Position numbers and translations under genes: made by a program. A DNA stretch of 64,000 bases from CBDCZY01 sp965224745 (GTDB lineage: Bacteria; Pseudomonadota; Gammaproteobacteria; Methylococcales; Methylomonadaceae), in contig CBDCZY010000003.1 in assembly GCA_965224745.1 (NCBI GenBank), positions 186,001 through 250,000 of the forward strand, given 5' to 3'. Under the pieces are notes generated by a model, which saw only the letters and a program-made list of their open reading frames with translations, searched no databases and was not told the DNA's origin. Below, in pieces: positions 53,540-62,846 of the stretch. Within the stretch, counting starts at the first letter, position 1. Every line of letters starts with the position of its first letter.

Positions 53540-56500
53540 CTAGCTCAGGTGGAGAGGGCGACAACGATCGTCGACGGCTTTCCAAAGTACCTCCATGTCA
53601 GCGGCCTCCAGTACGTCTTCCATTTTGTAGAGGGCAGGGTGGATCTTGGGCCCTTCACCCGACAATCGTACCAGGCTCAAGAGTTGCATTGTGATGACTG
53701 GGTCGATAAACTCGGTTTTCACTCCCTTTTCGTGCTTGGCATAGAAGTTAACGACAAATCCATCGGCTAGCATCACGACCCGCTTGACTTGTCCGTTGAC
53801 GACAATGTGATAAACGGTACCAATGTCAGGGCGAATATCCTTGCGAATTTCAATGGAACGACTGATTTGCATACCCACATGGTTGGCAAGGAGTTCCGGC
53901 CAGTTGGTGGCTTCGGTGTTGTTCAGACCCATCGACGCGGTAATTTCAGGTTCACTATCCTTAAAACGGAGCAGCGCTTCGCCTGTGATGGGTTGTGAGA
54001 AAAGCTGGGCCAGGATTTGAAAGTCGTTACCCTCAAGGAAACTGAGTCGATCGGCGTAGCAGGGTGCCAGTAGCGCAAGTTTTTCGTCAGCGGGTAGGGA
54101 GCGGTTACTGCAAAAAGTAAGCAAAGTATCGAGTAGGTCGATGGCCTTGCGAAATTCATAGTCCTTCGAGGAGCCACTGATAAGCACTAGTTCATCCACG
54201 GCATTCGTTGGGTTATTGCGGTATAAAAAGCTGTCCAGATCCTTGGCGCTAAAAATGGGTAGTCCAGTGACACCTATGACCGTGTCTACACCCGCTCTAA
54301 TAATTCGTTGTGCTCCCGTGAAGGTTAGGATAACTGAGGGGCGCAGAAAGGTGATCCGTCGAGTTTCTTTCCCATTACTAAGGACGTGAGTTACCCCAGT
54401 ATCGTTATCCAAACTCTTACCCTCCTCCGACGCTGAGTAACCCAATGAGCTGATCACCTCGGCCCACAGACGGGTTAAGACGTCATTCGGAATCGGATGA
54501 CTGTCGGTAACAGCTAAGTGTGCATAGGAGGTTTGCTCCGTAAGAAAATAGGTCACTATGGTAGAGAGACGCTCGAGACTGTGTGAAGGTTGTTCAGATT
54601 GGTTTAAGGCTAGATTGAGCACCGCAGGAAAGCAATCTTCTTCTACCCGGAAGCGGGGAAGGTCATGATACTTTAGACGGATCGCGGCGTGGGGTAACGT
54701 TTCGCTATCGACATCCATCGAAAAGGGTGTGGTTGTGATGTCTACAGCAAAAACATTGGCCGCGCTGTTATGGCTCAACGCAAACCGTTCAATGACTCGT
54801 GTTCCTATTGCACCGTTTGCACCAATGACACCGATCCTTCGAGTCTGGAAAGTCGGCAAACCCATCCTGCCGAGGGCTGTCGCCGATGCATAGGTGACTG
54901 CTTCAGCAACACCAACCGTTTCGAAGATAGCCTTGATGTCACTTCGTGCATTCGAGAGAACAGGGAGGAGCCCCTTGCCATCGTTCTCCTCGATCAATGT
55001 GGTGTTTTTGCGTTCCCCCGCCACCGTGACCTCGACGACTCCGACGATCGTTCCGTCGTCTACCGCGGTCTTGATAAGGCTATGCAGACGGTGGTTGGAG
55101 TCGAAGTAAATGCTATAAATCTTACCAACGATGTAAGCCCCGTCTTCGTATATTATCAACTTCTGCCCAGCGGCCCGGCAGGTTGCGATTGATCCTTCAA
55201 GACGGAACTCAGCGATGGCTTGCATTGCTCGGAAGTAGTTATAGCGGACATCTGGATCCTCGTAAATTGAACGGATAGTGCGCTCAGTTTCGGAGTCCAG
55301 GAACGAAGACTGTAGAAAGTCGAATTCGTAGTGCGTAGGCGCTGTTGGGTGGTTGACGACCTTGAGTGACATGTAGCATTGATCTGACGATCCGTCGAGC
55401 ATCATGGTTGTTGCCCAGTCGACCTCTCCGTATGGAATGCCAATAAAAGTGTCGAGCTGGTAGCCTAAATCCCTGAGAGTTTTCAAGGTGTAAGCTACCT
55501 CATGGGATCGGTGGTGGATCACCATGATTCTATGGGATGCCCTACGTTCGAGGGCTATAGGTAAAGTGTCTTTGAAATGCTTTTGCACTGGCATACTAAT
55601 GCTACGCACGACCTGCTCCACCACCTCTCCGGTTGATTGGGCTCCATCGGCATTGAGGTATAGGAACAGATTCGACGAGCAGACTCTGGTTTCGGGATTG
55701 AACGCAGTGCCTTTGATCTGCCACTCAATGCTGCAGTTACTGTGGCCGATTGTGGAATTCTTAGCTATATGGAGTTTGCCACTCCGACGGTGATTACGTT
55801 CGTCCATCTCGAAGCGAAACCAAGTAGGATCAATTCGGCCTGATAGCTGCCCGTCGCGGATCAGCGAGAAAAGTGCGTTGAAGATGATCGCGCCGGAAGG
55901 ATCATCCGAGCTAATTAGGTGTTGTAGGAGTGGTTGTTCGGTGAAGAAGTATAGATTAATGGCTTCCTTCTCCGGTACCGATTCAATGATCCGCCCCGAT
56001 CCGGAGAGCAAGAAACTGTCCGCATCGCGTATGACCATTGTTCGTTGGAGTGGCACGATCGGATCTACGTGGTAAGTATCGCCCGACAATTCCTCGACCA
56101 GGATTGAAATGAAGTAACCGGAAAGCATTTGTTCCATAACAAAATCGGTCGTACGGCGTGTTTTGGCGACGATGTCACGAGTGATGTTGTTCAGAATGGT
56201 CTGTACTGGATTTTCTGTCTGCTCAATCACTTCTGTGAACATTTGGTCGTGCATGACCAGGAATCGGGTGCCGTTGGTGCCGGCTTTGACCGCACCCGAA
56301 CGAGGTGAACCGTCGATGATGGCCATTTCACCGAAGGAATCGCCAGGTTTAAAGGTGTGAACCCTACGTAACTCAGTTGAGCCGGCCTCCACTGAACCCA
56401 ACGTGGCAGGGTCGACCATTAGGTGAGCCTCTCCCTCAAGAAGTACGTACATCTCCTTACCTTCGTCACCTTGCTCGAAAAGGAATTCCGATTCTCTAAG

Positions 56501-56602
56501 TGTACGGATTTCGTTTGAGTCCAAGAACTGCTGGAGCTGAGCTTCGTCGAGTCCCCGGAGGATGGCAGTTTCCTGCAAAACAGTGATTTTCTGATTGTTC
56601 AT
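53540..56602 (-). CDS. cyclic-nucleotide-binding protein with SAH-hydrolase-like Rossmann region
   Basis: 1020 residues, visibly G+C-richer than flanking genes. Residues ~8-140 form a cNMP-binding domain with a phosphate-binding cassette (FGEMAIIDGSPRSG, E92 and R101). Residues ~150-350 are not recognised. From ~355 (ASHRIMVIHHRSHEVA, then IPYGEVDWATTMM) to ~630 the sequence recalls adenosylhomocysteinase, with the NAD-type loop GVIGANGAIGTR at 591-602. The last ~390 residues are unknown. No kinase or DNA-binding domain is seen, so the cyclic nucleotide may gate a dehydrogenase- or hydrolase-like activity. It lies downstream of two cupins and of an adenylate cyclase on the same strand. Very likely the effector of this cluster, but its reaction is unknown. 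Confidence 0.65.
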   Translation of the reverse strand: MNNQKITVLQETAILRGLDEAQLQQFLDSNEIRTLRESEFLFEQGDEGKEMYVLLEGEAHLMVDPATLGSVEAGSTELRRVHTFKPGDSFGEMAIIDGSPRSGAVKAGTNGTRFLVMHDQMFTEVIEQTENPVQTILNNITRDIVAKTRRTTDFVMEQMLSGYFISILVEELSGDTYHVDPIVPLQRTMVIRDADSFLLSGSGRIIESVPEKEAINLYFFTEQPLLQHLISSDDPSGAIIFNALFSLIRDGQLSGRIDPTWFRFEMDERNHRRSGKLHIAKNSTIGHSNCSIEWQIKGTAFNPETRVCSSNLFLYLNADGAQSTGEVVEQVVRSISMPVQKHFKDTLPIALERRASHRIMVIHHRSHEVAYTLKTLRDLGYQLDTFIGIPYGEVDWATTMMLDGSSDQCYMSLKVVNHPTAPTHYEFDFLQSSFLDSETERTIRSIYEDPDVRYNYFRAMQAIAEFRLEGSIATCRAAGQKLIIYEDGAYIVGKIYSIYFDSNHRLHSLIKTAVDDGTIVGVVEVTVAGERKNTTLIEENDGKGLLPVLSNARSDIKAIFETVGVAEAVTYASATALGRMGLPTFQTRRIGVIGANGAIGTRVIERFALSHNSAANVFAVDITTTPFSMDVDSETLPHAAIRLKYHDLPRFRVEEDCFPAVLNLALNQSEQPSHSLERLSTIVTYFLTEQTSYAHLAVTDSHPIPNDVLTRLWAEVISSLGYSASEEGKSLDNDTGVTHVLSNGKETRRITFLRPSVILTFTGAQRIIRAGVDTVIGVTGLPIFSAKDLDSFLYRNNPTNAVDELVLISGSSKDYEFRKAIDLLDTLLTFCSNRSLPADEKLALLAPCYADRLSFLEGNDFQILAQLFSQPITGEALLRFKDSEPEITASMGLNNTEATNWPELLANHVGMQISRSIEIRKDIRPDIGTVYHIVVNGQVKRVVMLADGFVVNFYAKHEKGVKTEFIDPVITMQLLSLVRLSGEGPKIHPALYKMEDVLEAADMEVLWKAVDDRCRPLHLS

Positions 56603-56621
56603 AATTTAATAATTTTTTCTT

Positions 56622-57185
56622 TTATAGGTGTATTCTACCAACAGTTACTGAGGGGGCCGGGCCTTTAACGGTGTTTGCTACAGCTCCTTTGCCGACCCGA
56701 AACACAATTAAGATCTGTTCGCCCTCGCCAATGTTCAATTCCCGGTGAATGTTGTTTCCAGCACCTGGGGGGACAAATAGAAAATCGCCTGGATTACCCT
56801 CTACCGCAGCTTTTCCACTGGGTCCAAATTCGACACGGATAGTCCCTTGGAGGACGTACGCGATTGTTGCCCAGTTGGGATGAAAGTGCCAGTCTGAGAT
56901 TGACTCCGGTGGGGTTTTCGTTACTCCCGAAACCAAATCACCACCATGGGGGAGATATTTCGAGAGAAATTCGAAAGCATGCGCGCGCGATAAGCCGCCA
57001 GTACTAGCGCCAGCGGATCCTGCTACGTCGTTAGCAGTCATTAGCCGAAAGGTCGTGCCCTCGGTGGAACCCATGTTATTCTTTTTGGACCTGAGCCGAC
57101 GAAACAAAACTGTCGTTATCCAGGTTATGATTAAAATGTCCAGCAGACAAAGGATTACAATTTGCTCTATTGTAAGTTGATCCAT
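56622..57185 (-). CDS. membrane-anchored cupin
   Basis: 187 residues. One N-terminal hydrophobic helix (~8-28, IVILCLLDILIITWITTVLF) and then a cupin barrel with DWHFHPNWATIAYVLQGTIRVEFG (metal ligands H, H and E-type position) and FLFVPPGAGNNIHRE. The anchor suggests the barrel faces the periplasm or lies on the membrane. It starts 20 bp after the second cupin on the same strand, with GAGGG upstream. Ligand unknown; cupins bind small molecules or act as dioxygenases. Confidence 0.75.
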   Translation of the reverse strand: MDQLTIEQIVILCLLDILIITWITTVLFRRLRSKKNNMGSTEGTTFRLMTANDVAGSAGASTGGLSRAHAFEFLSKYLPHGGDLVSGVTKTPPESISDWHFHPNWATIAYVLQGTIRVEFGPSGKAAVEGNPGDFLFVPPGAGNNIHRELNIGEGEQILIVFRVGKGAVANTVKGPAPSVTVGRIHL

Positions 57186-57205
57186 AATAATTGCCCTCTT
57201 TTGAA

Positions 57206-57580
57206 TCAGGAATCCAGTATGTGAAAATCGTCAGGCGTCCATGCTGGTGCACACGTTACGACCAGTTCTACATTCGAATCGGTATCATTGAAGATCTGGT
57301 GTACCTCGCCTGGCATGATTAGCAGGGCTTGGCCTTTGGAGATTGTAAATTCCTCATCGTCCACAATCATTCGGGCTGTTCCTTGGAGCATGAAGTAGGA
57401 CTCCTCTGCGGAATCGTGATAATGCTTTGGGGAGAGCTTACCTGGAGGGATATCGACGTAAGCTAAGCTGTGCTTTACTGAACCACCCTGATCCGGAGGG
57501 GGGCCAAAGAACTCGTAGATGTGTTCGCCCATGGGAGCCACTAGTACCTCAGGAACCTCCTGCTTGCTGATGACTTTCAT
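57206..57580 (-). CDS. small cupin-domain protein
   Basis: 124 residues, a single cupin_2 barrel. Motif 1 HYHDSAEESYFMLQG and motif 2 MPGEVHQIFND hold the usual His/Glu/His metal ligands. No signal peptide. AGAGG precedes ATG 57580. First of the downstream half of the cluster: cupin, anchored cupin, cNMP protein. Function unknown; likely a sensor or small-molecule enzyme in the same pathway. Confidence 0.8.
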   Translation of the reverse strand: MKVISKQEVPEVLVAPMGEHIYEFFGPPPDQGGSVKHSLAYVDIPPGKLSPKHYHDSAEESYFMLQGTARMIVDDEEFTISKGQALLIMPGEVHQIFNDTDSNVELVVTCAPAWTPDDFHILDS

Positions 57581-57760
57581 AATTTGTTACCTCTTCGAGT
57601 AGTATTTAATAAAGCATGGAAAGATTTGCGGTTTAGTGAATACCGGATGAATGCCTCCTTAAACATTTTCCCAGGGAAAACTTACAAGACTGCTCCTACC
57701 TATCCAACCTCTTAATAATGGGTATAGAAGAATTTTAACCATGACTGTCAATAAGCAAAG

Positions 57761-58354
57761 TCACTCAAAAGAGAGTTGAACCATTACGGTCACTTTTTGC
57801 GCTTTAAGATCTTTTGGGAGATCTTCAAACTTCCAAGCCAATTTAGCATTCCAGTCGTTAATCATGGTCAAGTACCCCAGCCCGGAACCGGAACTTTCTT
57901 CGTCCTCTTCGTTTTCCATCAATTTTTCCACATAAAGATCATTAGGATCTTCAGTCAAAAGCCTTTGAATATAGTCTTGGAAGTGTTTGCCGATCGCTGG
58001 ATCCATACTGTTCGACACGTAAAATAACACCGCATCAGGTTTTAAGTCCATTCCGATGCTAATGGACTGCTTGGCTGGCGCGTAGTTAAATTTCATCGCA
58101 TTTTCCAACAATTCATTGGCAATATAGCTGACCCCACCTTTGACTTCTGAGCGGCGATTAAGTGATTCGTCGTCTTCGCCTGGGAAAAACGTACTTAGGT
58201 AGTCTGCCAAAAAATCGGCTGAAAGTCCGTTGTTACGCCAGCGCTGTTGTAAGGATGTTGACGAAGGCGAAAAATTAATAATCAAGAATTCGGAATCCCT
58301 AGCGGCATCTTCCATATAATTTCGCTCAATAAAGTTGCCATAGATTTCTAACAT
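57761..58354 (-). CDS. slr1658-type GHKL regulator
   Basis: 197 residues, start ATG 58354 with a strong AAGGAGG site. N-box NELLENAMKFN (80-90) and a later glycine-rich SGSGLGYLTMINDW place it with GHKL ATPases of the slr1658 superfamily known from cyanobacteria. Residues 1-60 are a distinct extra domain. In partner-switching systems such proteins act as anti-sigma-like kinases that phosphorylate a STAS protein. An slr1659-type STAS gene (62846) and a SpoIIE phosphatase (58435) in the same cluster complete the set. Kinase activity is inferred. Confidence 0.75.
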   Translation of the reverse strand: MLEIYGNFIERNYMEDAARDSEFLIINFSPSSTSLQQRWRNNGLSADFLADYLSTFFPGEDDESLNRRSEVKGGVSYIANELLENAMKFNYAPAKQSISIGMDLKPDAVLFYVSNSMDPAIGKHFQDYIQRLLTEDPNDLYVEKLMENEEDEESSGSGLGYLTMINDWNAKLAWKFEDLPKDLKAQKVTVMVQLSFE

Positions 58355-58434
58355 TTACAGTATCCTCCTTCTTTACATTTGTTCATCATAGTTTGGGTCC
58401 ACAAGTTTGCATTAACGCTTTCAAAACGGCTGTA

Positions 58435-60450
58435 TCAAGCGGCCATTGGAAGTTTTTGCTTCAGTACCAACAAGGTAATATCATCGAATACTGTGTGGCC
58501 ATTTATATGTGCTCTGACATCATCGATAATGGCGTTTTTGATAGTTTCAGCCGGATTTGTCCATTGGTTACTGATGACTGAACAAAGTTTTTCCATTTCA
58601 TACTGTACTCCTTCGGTATTTTCCGCCTCGGTGATTCCGTCGGTGTAGAGGACTACGCCATCCCCAGGTTGTAATGCCACATCCATATAATGGACATAGT
58701 CAGCAATATCTTCGTCTAGTGCTACAGGAAACCCTAAATCTAACGTATCAATACGCTCTATCTTCCCTCCTTGTCGAACCACAATTAATTCTTCGTGTTG
58801 TCCACTCACCCGAAGTTGTCCTGTAGTATTGCTGTGGTCAGGCGGTATATAGTCGAGTAACATCAAGGTCAGGCTTTTTTCGATCCCCATGCGTTGTACA
58901 TTCTCGTATAAAGTGCGGTTAAGCGTGCCTAGAAAACGGATTGGATCCGATTCATCCATAGTCAGCAGAGTGCGAACCCCCATCTGAGTCATCAGCATTA
59001 ATACTCCACTCTCCAAACCGTGACCGGTAACATCACCCATACCAATCTTAAACTTGCCGTTATGCTGTAGTACGTCGTAGTAATCACCACCCACTTCGTC
59101 GGCCGGATCCATGTAGCCGGCAATATCAAGTCCTGGCACCGTCAGTAGTTCGTCCGAACGGGGCAACACCATACGCTGTAGCTCGCGAGTGACTTCGACT
59201 TCAGCGCTAAGGCGTAAGTTTTCTGTGTTTAGACGTTCATTCAACGCGGTAATTTCATCGTTGGCCTTGGAGAGTTCAAACTGTGCGGCTTTGACTTCAG
59301 TAATATCGGTGTAGATAGCCACGGTGCCAATCCCTTCGACGCGACGTTCATTAATACGAAGCCAACGTCCGTCGCTAAGTTCTTGAATACTGGGTTTATC
59401 TGGGTTCCAATCCTGCAGTAGTTGTTCAACCCAGGCATCAGGATCCTTTTGGGCCGCCTTGATGACGCCATTTTTTGCAATGCGACGCATGATGCTCTCA
59501 AAAGATGCACCCATGAAAGACTCACGCTTTCCCAGCTGCATCAGCTCTAAATATCGACTGTTCATCAAGGCCAAACGTCCTTGTTCATCGAACAGCGCGA
59601 ACCCATCGGAAACGCTTTCGATGGCTTCGATTAACCGAGTTCGACTCACGGTTGCCGTGCCCACTGCGCTGGCCATGCGCTTTTCAATAACGGTCATACT
59701 AATTGCTGCGGCGGTAATCAAAATTGATGCGAGCGCCACCCAAATACCCAACGTATTTGGGTTCATAGCGTCTAACTCAAGCTCTGCGTTTCCAGGGAAA
59801 AAATAAGCGGCATTCATACCGGTATAATGCATACCGGAAACGGCAAAACCCATTACCATGGCAGCAGCGATTGCAACCCAGTGATTAGTCGAGCTCTTTT
59901 GGCTCGCCCACCAGTTGGCGTACAGTGCCACAATCGAAAGCACCACGGCCACAACGACTGACAGGGCGAATATTAGTGGGTGGAAACGCATCAAGGCATC
60001 CAGGCGCATCGCCGCCATACCGGTATAATGCATCGCACCGATGCCCGCACCCATCAAAACCCCGCCAACGATCAATTGCCGCATATTGCAGGTAGCACGG
60101 CTGATGACATACAATGTGACCCCACTGGCTAGAATAACCGGGAACACCGACGCCAAGGTAATCCAAATATCGTAATTCACAGGTACAGGTAATTCGAAGG
60201 CCAACATGGCAATAAAATGCATCGCCCAAACCCCGATTCCCATCGTTAACGCACCGATCAGTAACCAACCGCGTTCGGTGATCATTTTATTCCCGATCCG
60301 TATACGCTCGACAATATTCAGCGCAGCATAGCCAGCCAGCGAAGGCACCAGGATCGATAGCACAACAAGTTTGGGATTATACTGGCCTGCCAAAGTCTGT
60401 TCTAAACTCATCGATGAATCGATAAACCACTGGGTAATGATAGTTAACAT
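58435..60450 (-). CDS. MHYT-PAS-SpoIIE phosphatase, membrane sensor
   Basis: 671 residues. Seven-helix MHYT domain (~1-250) with three motifs: GVWAMHFIAML, GAMHYTGMAAM and GMHYTGMNAA; MHYT is thought to bind copper and sense O2, NO or CO. Then PAS (~265-380, FALFDEQGRLALMNSRYLEL), a coiled coil (~385-420) and a PP2C/SpoIIE domain (~430-665) with ADEVGGDYYD, GDVTGHG and LYTDGITEAE metal sites. It should dephosphorylate the slr1659-type STAS protein in response to a gas or redox cue. GAGGAG precedes the ATG. It is followed 80 bp later by the GHKL gene. Confidence 0.88.
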   Translation of the reverse strand: MLTIITQWFIDSSMSLEQTLAGQYNPKLVVLSILVPSLAGYAALNIVERIRIGNKMITERGWLLIGALTMGIGVWAMHFIAMLAFELPVPVNYDIWITLASVFPVILASGVTLYVISRATCNMRQLIVGGVLMGAGIGAMHYTGMAAMRLDALMRFHPLIFALSVVVAVVLSIVALYANWWASQKSSTNHWVAIAAAMVMGFAVSGMHYTGMNAAYFFPGNAELELDAMNPNTLGIWVALASILITAAAISMTVIEKRMASAVGTATVSRTRLIEAIESVSDGFALFDEQGRLALMNSRYLELMQLGKRESFMGASFESIMRRIAKNGVIKAAQKDPDAWVEQLLQDWNPDKPSIQELSDGRWLRINERRVEGIGTVAIYTDITEVKAAQFELSKANDEITALNERLNTENLRLSAEVEVTRELQRMVLPRSDELLTVPGLDIAGYMDPADEVGGDYYDVLQHNGKFKIGMGDVTGHGLESGVLMLMTQMGVRTLLTMDESDPIRFLGTLNRTLYENVQRMGIEKSLTLMLLDYIPPDHSNTTGQLRVSGQHEELIVVRQGGKIERIDTLDLGFPVALDEDIADYVHYMDVALQPGDGVVLYTDGITEAENTEGVQYEMEKLCSVISNQWTNPAETIKNAIIDDVRAHINGHTVFDDITLLVLKQKLPMAA

Positions 60451-60523
60451 ATTTCTGAACTCCTCTTTTACTTTTATTTCGTTACAATCAAAGTAATATC
60501 AATTATCAATGGTCTTTAACCAT

Positions 60524-60724
60524 TTAAATAGCAACTTCCATTTCCGAAGTCGAGTGTTGCTGAGCAGGTTGGTCATCATTGGGATCACTCTGCTGGATTA
60601 TCCCAATACTCCATCGAAGCGAGATGGACTCAATAGGGTCTGCTAAACCCTTGAGGGTCGTTTGGTTTAGCCGCTTGAACATTTCCGATCGGATAAGAAA
60701 CTGTGTTCGTTTGTTACTCAACAT
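60524..60724 (-). CDS. hypothetical short protein, doubtful
   Basis: 66 residues, in the 304-bp gap between the DUF3307 and MHYT genes and on the same strand. Moderately basic N-terminus, polar Gln/Asp-rich end (PNDDQPAQQHSTSEMEV). No ribosome site, no recognised domain. It fits the operon spacing but may be non-coding leader. Confidence 0.3.
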   Translation of the reverse strand: MLSNKRTQFLIRSEMFKRLNQTTLKGLADPIESISLRWSIGIIQQSDPNDDQPAQQHSTSEMEVAI

Positions 60725-60754
60725 TGTTCATAATACAACCAGTCATATAGATAA

Positions 60755-61426
60755 TTAGTTGATAATCCTTAAACCCACTACGGTACATAAAACAACACTC
60801 ACATCGATCAGTACTGCTCTAAGATGAAAAGGTCCGGCCAGATCAAGCCAGTGATGCAGCAATGCTATGGTGAATATCAGTAATGCCCATAGGTTCCACC
60901 CTACAAACCAGACTCCCAACAGAAGTGCGCGGCTTGTCATGCGTGGCCAGGATTGCGCATTGCCCCAGTGCTGATAGTCCGGATCTTTATAGGTCAATAC
61001 TCGCTCGGTGACAAACCAGGTATGGGTCACCAACACCCAGCCAAGTGCCGGGATAATCCAGGTTGATGGTGTTATAGCAACCGGCTCGTTGGCATTAGAT
61101 GCCATCCAAAATGCTACCAACAGTATAGAGATAATATGTAGCACTTGGTCTTGCAGATAGGCGAAAATGACCCAGTTTGGACGTAATTTGCTCAGCAGGT
61201 TTTTCCAAGTATCGATGGCAAAGTGAAGGCCGGTTAAAACGATAATACCAGGTAATACCAGGGAAAGATTCATCTGCAATAGACCCGCCAGAACGACTAA
61301 CATGGTGATTAAGTGGATCATTACGTGCATAACCAGCCCCCAAAACTGCCGTTTTGCCTTGACGATGGCATCGGTTTGTAGCGGGTAGTCCGCAGTAAAA
61401 TGACACAATAAGAGAGCCCAAACCAT
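60755..61426 (-). CDS. DUF3307 membrane protein
   Basis: 223 residues, strongly hydrophobic, about six membrane segments. The opening LLLCHFTADYPLQTDAIVKAK and the later GLHFAIDTWKN are the DUF3307 signature, with conserved His and Asp residues near the membrane face that hint at a metal site. DUF3307 has no assigned function. It begins seven bases after the cyclase stop, so it is surely part of that transcript. Inferred to be a membrane partner of the cyclase signal. Confidence 0.8.
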   Translation of the reverse strand: MVWALLLCHFTADYPLQTDAIVKAKRQFWGLVMHVMIHLITMLVVLAGLLQMNLSLVLPGIIVLTGLHFAIDTWKNLLSKLRPNWVIFAYLQDQVLHIISILLVAFWMASNANEPVAITPSTWIIPALGWVLVTHTWFVTERVLTYKDPDYQHWGNAQSWPRMTSRALLLGVWFVGWNLWALLIFTIALLHHWLDLAGPFHLRAVLIDVSVVLCTVVGLRIIN

Positions 61427-61433
61427 AGTTAGC

Positions 61434-62846
61434 TTACTTCTGCGTCATGATCGTTACCCCTGTCCAACCTTCAGGTACGCCATTTTCTATACACTCCGTC
61501 GCCGACATCAAGTGCCGCCAGACCACTTTGTCTTTGGGGTTTGCTTGTACTACACGGAACAGCTTAGCCTGTGCTTCGTTAAAATCACGGGCGTAGTAAC
61601 AGTTCATGGCCTCTTCATATTCTTGTTGGGTGGTTTGTTTAGCGGCAAGAAAATGTTCGGGGTCAGTATCATAGACCTCATAAAGTTCCAGTGCCTTGGT
61701 TTTACCCTTAACTTGAACTTTATCGAGAAAACGAATATTGAATTTCGATGGTGCCTTCAGGTGTTCCTTGGTGGCTGCCGAGATGATCAATGAGACACTG
61801 TAGTACTTGGTCAGTCCCTCAAGCCGTGCTGTAAGATTGACATGGTCGGAAAATGCATCGCCTTGTAAACGGTTGGCTTCCCCCACCATTCCAACCATGA
61901 TGCGGCCGGTATTGAGCCCTATACCCAATTTTATAGGTGGCAAACCAAGTTGGTCATTTTTTGTGTTGTATTCTTTGATCATACGTAATTGTTCGATACA
62001 TGAAATCAACGCATCATCAGCGCTTTCCGGAAAGATCGCATGGATACCGTCGCCCAAATACTTCACGACAAATCCGCGGTTATCGCGGATGATTGGGCTG
62101 ACCCTGCCCAGGTATTTGTTGACAAAATCAAAGTTCTCCTTGGCGCTCATGTTTTCTGAAACGGTCGTGAAGGAGCGGATATCAGAAAACATGATGGTCA
62201 TGTCGCCGATGACATGATCGCCCAGATCGATATCGACAATACTACGTTTCTTCAGGAAACCTAAGTATTCATTGGGGACAAAACGACTTGCCGCATCGTT
62301 CATTTGTTTAAGATGAGTGATATCATGCCAGGCGGCCAATACACTGGCTTCGTCGTTAAATTCTAAGGCGCGTAAGGAGCAGTCAACCCAGATCAAGCTG
62401 CCATCCTTGGTTTTGAATTGTGCCTCGTAATGATCCACTTTATCCTGCGTTTCAACAGCATCAAGCAGCTGTTTCAATTGCTCCGAATCATTGAAAAAGT
62501 CAGCGGCTACTCGGCCGACTAATTGCTCCGTCTTTAGCCCGACCAATGGCCCCGCCATAGCGTTGGCATAGACGATAATACCATCCGTCTTACGGCTGAT
62601 AACGATGGGGATAGGTGTCGCCTCCACAATCAGGCGCAGGCGCCGCGCACTGTCACGGACGACTTGCTCTGCCTTGCTGTGCAGCTCTTCTTCCACCGAA
62701 TCCGAATGTTCGGTGGTCATGTCCAGTAAAGTTTCTAAATCTTCCTTTTCTTGTGTTAGCTCCGTAACTTGCTCACGCAAGCGAGCCAGTTCTGACGGGA
62801 GGTCATCCATGTCTTCTTGTTCACTGATTTCGCTCAGATTGGACAC
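61434..62846 (-). CDS. PAS-class III adenylate cyclase
   Basis: 470 residues from GTG 62846. An N-terminal coiled coil (~15-75) leads into a PAS domain (~70-185), then a class III cyclase domain (~200-375). Catalytic residues are all visible: metal Asp D222 (MFSDIRSF) and D266 (VKYLGDG), adenine-selecting K262 and D334, and transition-state N337 and R341 (DHVNLTARLE). The pattern favours ATP over GTP. A C-terminal helical tail (~390-470) is unknown. No membrane helix, so probably cytosolic and controlled through PAS. Its start overlaps the STAS gene stop (TAGTG), so the two are translated together. Confidence 0.9.
   Translation of the reverse strand: MSNLSEISEQEDMDDLPSELARLREQVTELTQEKEDLETLLDMTTEHSDSVEEELHSKAEQVVRDSARRLRLIVEATPIPIVISRKTDGIIVYANAMAGPLVGLKTEQLVGRVAADFFNDSEQLKQLLDAVETQDKVDHYEAQFKTKDGSLIWVDCSLRALEFNDEASVLAAWHDITHLKQMNDAASRFVPNEYLGFLKKRSIVDIDLGDHVIGDMTIMFSDIRSFTTVSENMSAKENFDFVNKYLGRVSPIIRDNRGFVVKYLGDGIHAIFPESADDALISCIEQLRMIKEYNTKNDQLGLPPIKLGIGLNTGRIMVGMVGEANRLQGDAFSDHVNLTARLEGLTKYYSVSLIISAATKEHLKAPSKFNIRFLDKVQVKGKTKALELYEVYDTDPEHFLAAKQTTQQEYEEAMNCYYARDFNEAQAKLFRVVQANPKDKVVWRHLMSATECIENGVPEGWTGVTIMTQK

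Noticed and set aside
57667..57681. TTTTCCC-A-GGGAAAA as a terminator between the GHKL and cupin genes
   Set aside because: Stem is short and no T-run follows; not enough to split the cluster into two operons.
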